From a virus: a stretch of DNA of 22,330 bases. Shown piece by piece: positions 20,799-22,330 of the stretch; the stretch's first letter is position 1; each line of letters opens with the position of its first letter. The notes below the pieces were generated by a model. The model ran no database searches and had not been told where the DNA came from. It was given only the letters and a program-made list of their open reading frames with translations. Position numbers and translations under genes: made by a program. The stretch covers positions 1 through 22,330 of IMG/VR virus record IMGVR_UViG_3300010397_000091; one strand, 5' to 3'.

Positions 20799-20832
20799 GC
20801 CCCAGGGCTCCGGCTCTGGGGCTTTTTGTTTT
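20799..20832 (+). terminator. Rho-independent terminator at the convergent end
   Basis: GCCCCAGGGC and GCTCTGGGGC form a ten-pair stem (one G-T wobble) around TCCG, followed by TTTTTGTTTT. It ends the plus-strand late/lysis transcript. Read on the minus strand, the hairpin is followed only by GTTATTAG, so it is a weaker stop for the opposing genes. Confidence 0.88.
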
Positions 20833-20853
20833 GCCGCGGGGCTACTCTGACAA
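20833..20853 (-). repeat. Junction repeat type A, copy 1
   Basis: On the minus strand TTGTCAGAGTAGCCCCGCGG spans the stop of the gene at 20842 and the following C run. It matches copies 2 and 3 except for a few bases, and here the start codon after the C run is absent (GCGG replaces ATGG). Confidence 0.5.
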
Positions 20854-21045
20854 TCTGCGGAGGGCATAAATGCCCTCAAGGATGTTGACTACATCATTGC
20901 GGCTGAGTGCCAGCGTGGGCTCGTGATCAGCGTCGCGCCATTTTTGTAATGCCGCGACAATCGGATCAAGTTTCTCGATCCGCTGAATGTCATACTCGCG
21001 TTTATAGACCGTTGCCGTCGCCGGGCCTTGCTGGGGTGTATTCAT
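20842..21045 (-). CDS. Small hypothetical protein, minus-strand cluster
   Basis: This 67-residue protein reads from MNTPQQGPATATVYKREYDI to NILEGIYALRRLSE. It is helical and charged, with no cysteines or membrane segment. It is the distal gene of the minus-strand cluster and has its own GGAG nine bases before the ATG, unlike several neighbours. The upstream gene stop lies only 3 bp before this ATG (TAG-CCA-ATG). Its 3' end faces the convergent terminator and carries a copy of the C-rich junction repeat just after the stop. No family was recognised. Confidence 0.65.
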   Translation of the reverse strand: MNTPQQGPATATVYKREYDIQRIEKLDPIVAALQKWRDADHEPTLALSRNDVVNILEGIYALRRLSE

Positions 21046-21048
21046 TGG

Positions 21049-21240
21049 CTATTTCTCCAACTTGATCTGATCCCATCCAGCGAACCAATCCTCACGCGAC
21101 TGTGGGAGGAACTCGGAGAACGGGTTGCTGTCACGGCTGCGCCCTTTCCGAGCCGCAGACCGGCCGCGCTCAAGCGGTGTTACGCGATCTTGCCAGCGCC
21201 TTGAGTATGCGTAGCTACAGAGTTCGTCATAGTTGGCCAT
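21049..21240 (-). CDS. Small basic hypothetical protein, minus-strand cluster
   Basis: This is a 63-residue protein with N-terminus MANYDELCSYAYSRRWQDRV and an Arg/Ser-rich centre (RGRSAARKGRSRDSN). A Trp/Phe-rich C-terminus contains SEFLPQSREDWFAGWDQIK. No domain was recognised. It starts immediately after the upstream TAG and a run of six C, with no purine-rich ribosome site visible, so translation may depend on coupling to the upstream gene. Confidence 0.6.
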   Translation of the reverse strand: MANYDELCSYAYSRRWQDRVTPLERGRSAARKGRSRDSNPFSEFLPQSREDWFAGWDQIKLEK

Positions 21241-21258
21241 GGGGGGCTACCGTGACAA
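21236..21258 (-). repeat. Junction repeat type A, copy 2
   Basis: On the minus strand the element reads TTGTCACGGTAG, then six C, then ATGGC: the end of one gene and the beginning of the next. It is identical to copy 3 apart from one C, the first base and one base before the TAG. Confidence 0.6.
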
Positions 21259-21459
21259 TTGGACAACGAGCCAGTCGCGAAGCTGGATTGCTTGCTCTGG
21301 TGTCATTGTCAGGGTGCATTCAAATGACTGATTATAGCTATCGACCGCCTTTTCCTCGCTGACGGAAACAAGCAAATGGCCGCGCTGGTCGAATGCGAAA
21401 GTTGCGCCCTCTTCAAAGGTGTTATTCGGCTCAAATCTTATCGTCTGATCAATCGGCAT
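21247..21459 (-). CDS. Small hypothetical protein, minus-strand cluster
   Basis: This 70-residue protein runs from MPIDQTIRFEPNNTF to QLRDWLVVQLSR. It is mixed alpha/beta: strands around ATFAFDQRGHLLVSVSE and SFECTLTMTPEQ, then a helix AIQLRDWLVVQ. The upstream gap is 18 nt and holds AGAGCACCCCCGT before the ATG, shared with the gene at 21910. The last three residues, LSR, are the same as in the gene at 21714, within a longer DNA repeat. Function unknown. Confidence 0.65.
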   Translation of the reverse strand: MPIDQTIRFEPNNTFEEGATFAFDQRGHLLVSVSEEKAVDSYNQSFECTLTMTPEQAIQLRDWLVVQLSR

Positions 21460-21472
21460 ACGGGGGTGCTCT
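21460..21472 (-). repeat. Junction repeat type C, copy 1
   Basis: AGAGCACCCCCGT on the minus strand lies immediately before the ATG of the gene at 21247-21459. An identical 13-mer is at 22088-22100. Confidence 0.5.
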
Positions 21473-21477
21473 GCTAG

Positions 21478-21708
21478 TCAGTTTGGTTTTCTGGCGGCGG
21501 CGGCCACTGCGGCGTCCATCGCGGCGGTCACATTGCGAATTACTGCCTCGCGCTCGTCCTCAGTGCAGGCGGACTGGGCAATGATCGGAAGGGTCAAAAG
21601 TGAATACAGCGCGCGTTCGGTAGTTGAGAGCGGATATGCAGGATCGCGCGAAATCTCGATTAGATGTGCCTTCAGATCATCCGATGTGACTTCGGGGAAT
21701 GATGCCAT
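21478..21708 (-). CDS. Small helical hypothetical protein, minus-strand cluster
   Basis: This is a 76-residue, largely helical protein: MASFPEVTSDDLKAHLIE, then TTERALYSLLTLPIIAQS, and an Ala-rich C-terminal helix, NVTAAMDAAVAAAARK. There is one cysteine and no motif. It begins five C after the upstream TAG in the same sequence context as the gene at 21049, and lacks an obvious ribosome site. No family was recognised. Confidence 0.65.
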   Translation of the reverse strand: MASFPEVTSDDLKAHLIEISRDPAYPLSTTERALYSLLTLPIIAQSACTEDEREAVIRNVTAAMDAAVAAAARKPN

Positions 21709-21725
21709 GGGGGCTATCGTGACAG
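21704..21725 (-). repeat. Junction repeat type A, copy 3
   Basis: On the minus strand the element reads CTGTCACGATAG, five C, ATGGC. Together with copy 2 it gives a ~22-nt repeat at two gene junctions about 467 bp apart. Confidence 0.6.
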
Positions 21726-21905
21726 GCTGTCACGCTCCTGTTCCAGTCGTTTCAATATCCTCGCTGCCATTTGCGTCGCCGTGACCACGACTCCGGTCCA
21801 TCCGTATAGATCGGATGGCTTGTGAACCACTATCCAGCCGACTGAGAGTGGACCAAAATAGTCTCTGGCGTCGTAGACCACGAACTCAGATGCGGGGTTG
21901 GGCAC
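21714..21905 (-). CDS. Small hypothetical protein, minus-strand cluster
   Basis: This 63-residue protein starts at a GTG four C after the upstream TAG. The N-terminal half is beta-like (SEFVVYDARDYFGPLSVGW, then IVVHKP), followed by VVVTATQMAARILKRLEQER. The residues around the stop encode LSR and lie in a junction repeat. A perfect 15-nt palindrome, GTGACAGGCTGTCAC, occurs in its last codons. Function unknown. Confidence 0.6.
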   Translation of the reverse strand: MPNPASEFVVYDARDYFGPLSVGWIVVHKPSDLYGWTGVVVTATQMAARILKRLEQERDSLSR

Positions 21906-21914
21906 GGGGCTAGT
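21903..21914 (-). repeat. Junction repeat type B, copy 1
   Basis: ACTAGCCCCGTG on the minus strand joins a TAG stop to a GTG start. The identical 12-mer is at 22235-22246. Confidence 0.5.
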
Positions 21915-22089
21915 TTTTCAGCAGTTCGGCGGCTTGCTTGGCATTCCCGTCACCGCAATTCGGGCAAGTCCATTGCCCGTCGCTGTCTGGATGCTCAGCA
22001 CCGTACCGGAACGCGCATCCACCGCATACGACGCAGTTCGTTTCCTCTTGGTATTCCCAGCCGTAGGGAAGATTGTCGGGTGCGGACAC
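21910..22089 (-). CDS. Small zinc-ribbon protein, minus-strand cluster
   Basis: From the GTG at 22089 this is 59 residues. Cysteines are at 19, 22 and 25 in CVVCGGC and at 42, 45 in CPNC, preceded by WT, forming two CxxC knuckles typical of a zinc ribbon. The frame is open further upstream to 22293, but that extension would overlap the better-supported 22100-22237 gene, so the shorter form is preferred. The start follows AAGAGCACCCCC, the same motif found before 21459. Zinc-ribbon phage proteins can bind nucleic acid or protein; role unknown. Confidence 0.65.
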   Translation of the reverse strand: MSAPDNLPYGWEYQEETNCVVCGGCAFRYGAEHPDSDGQWTCPNCGDGNAKQAAELLKN

Positions 22090-22100
22090 GGGGGTGCTCT
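22088..22100 (-). repeat. Junction repeat type C, copy 2
   Basis: The AGAGCACCCCCGT 13-mer leads directly into the GTG start of the zinc-ribbon gene ending at 21910. Confidence 0.5.
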
Positions 22101-22237
22101 TACAACCAAAACCAAAGCGGACTTCCGTAGTACAGCGCATTGCATGGATCACAGACCCAAGCCCAGCCGCGCGTCCAGTGACATCCATTCGTAGTTGCCC
22201 TCCAACCCGAACAGCGCAAGCAATATCCAATGACCAC
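22100..22237 (-). CDS. Tiny Trp-rich zinc-type protein (45 aa)
   Basis: This small frame begins at a GTG with AAGGA eight bases upstream and ends at TAA in 22100-22102. The 45 residues contain CLRC (Cys6, Cys9) and CDPC (Cys29, Cys32), again two CxxC pairs, plus six Trp (including WTRGWAWVCDPC and the end PLWFWL). The spacing of 19 residues between pairs fits a small zinc ribbon. It fills exactly the space between the partial gene at the right edge and the zinc gene at 21910-22089. Function unknown. Confidence 0.6.
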   Translation of the reverse strand: MVIGYCLRCSGWRATTNGCHWTRGWAWVCDPCNALYYGSPLWFWL

Positions 22238-22246
22238 GGGGCTAGT
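22235..22246 (-). repeat. Junction repeat type B, copy 2
   Basis: The same ACTAGCCCCGTG 12-mer joins the partial right-edge gene to the 45-residue gene. Confidence 0.5.
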
Positions 22247-22330
22247 CCTTCAGCTTTCGCGCATCTGCACGAGTGATGCGCGCACCGCCGCATATCGTAC
22301 AGCGGCCATCCGGCCGCAACAGGTCTCTCA
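22242..22330 (-). CDS. 3' end of a CxxC protein running off the right edge (partial)
   Basis: Only the C-terminal 29 codons are inside the window. They read RDLLRPDGRCTICGG and then ARITRADARKLKD before a TAG. One CxxC pair (CTIC) is visible; more may lie outside. The arrangement is like the neighbouring zinc-type genes, and its stop is followed directly by CCCC and the next GTG start. Confidence 0.6.
   Translation of the reverse strand, partial: RDLLRPDGRCTICGGARITRADARKLKD

Noticed and set aside
22090-22293. N-terminal extension of the zinc-ribbon gene to 22293
   Set aside because: It would overlap the independent CxxC frame at 22100-22237 and the end of the right-edge gene, both better supported by stop/start tiling.
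1-22330. CRISPR arrays, tRNA genes, insertion sequences, integrase/attachment sites
   Set aside because: I looked for regular direct repeats with spacers, cloverleaf-type sequences, transposase motifs and tyrosine/serine integrase motifs and saw none; absence was not tested by software.

Overview
This window is the late (virion and lysis) arm of a tailed-phage genome, or of a prophage, plus the edge of an oppositely oriented block of very small genes. The head-to-tail order of scaffold, P22-type coat, gp4-like adaptor, gp10-like stabilisation protein, needle-position protein, three ejection proteins and tail fibres points to a short-tailed, P22-like podovirus. Base composition is GC-rich throughout and the proteins are rich in Ala, Gly, Asp and Thr. 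Together with the style of the lysis and head genes this suggests an alphaproteobacterial host, possibly Hyphomicrobiales, but that is inference; no host gene, integrase, tRNA, IS or CRISPR array was seen.

Layout. (1) 1-390: the 3' end of a gene running in from the left, which by position may be the portal C-terminus. (2) 326-5036: an accessory cassette lying between that gene and the scaffold gene. It holds one minus-strand four-cysteine protein, then a plus-strand run of structural-looking proteins, including a glycine-rich tail-type protein, a protein with nine ~20-residue repeats, a small CxxC protein, a Sec-signal-peptide protein and a 44-residue basic protein. (3) 5085-7315: a terminator-like hairpin, scaffold, P22-like coat protein and a strong Rho-independent terminator. 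(4) 7328-8699: a SAM methyltransferase, a GT-A-like glycosyltransferase and a 30-residue membrane peptide inserted between coat and head-completion genes. (5) 8703-15082: head completion, a needle-position protein and three DNA-ejection proteins. (6) 15111-18911: adhesion module with a His-Thr-His collar-type fibre, a BppU-like Ig domain protein and two tandem fibres that share an N-terminal anchor. (7) 18915-20766: lysis module with a lysozyme-like endolysin, a coiled-coil peptide, a GHSFG alpha/beta hydrolase, a holin-like protein and a XhlA-like membrane protein. (8) 20799-20832: a strong terminator where the arms converge. (9) 20842-22330: eight minus-strand genes of 30-76 codons, several of them CxxC zinc-type.

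The plus-strand genes are very tightly coupled, with TAATG, ATGA, GTGA, TTGA and TGATG stop-start overlaps. That lets several genes be called that are too short for routine ORF cut-offs (1580-1750, 4902-5036, 8607-8699, 22100-22237). The points most worth a second look are the recurring C-rich stop/start junction repeats in the minus-strand arm, the serine hydrolase inside the lysis cassette, the methyltransferase-glycosyltransferase-membrane peptide insertion behind the capsid gene, and two terminator-like hairpins at or just inside the 5' ends of late genes.
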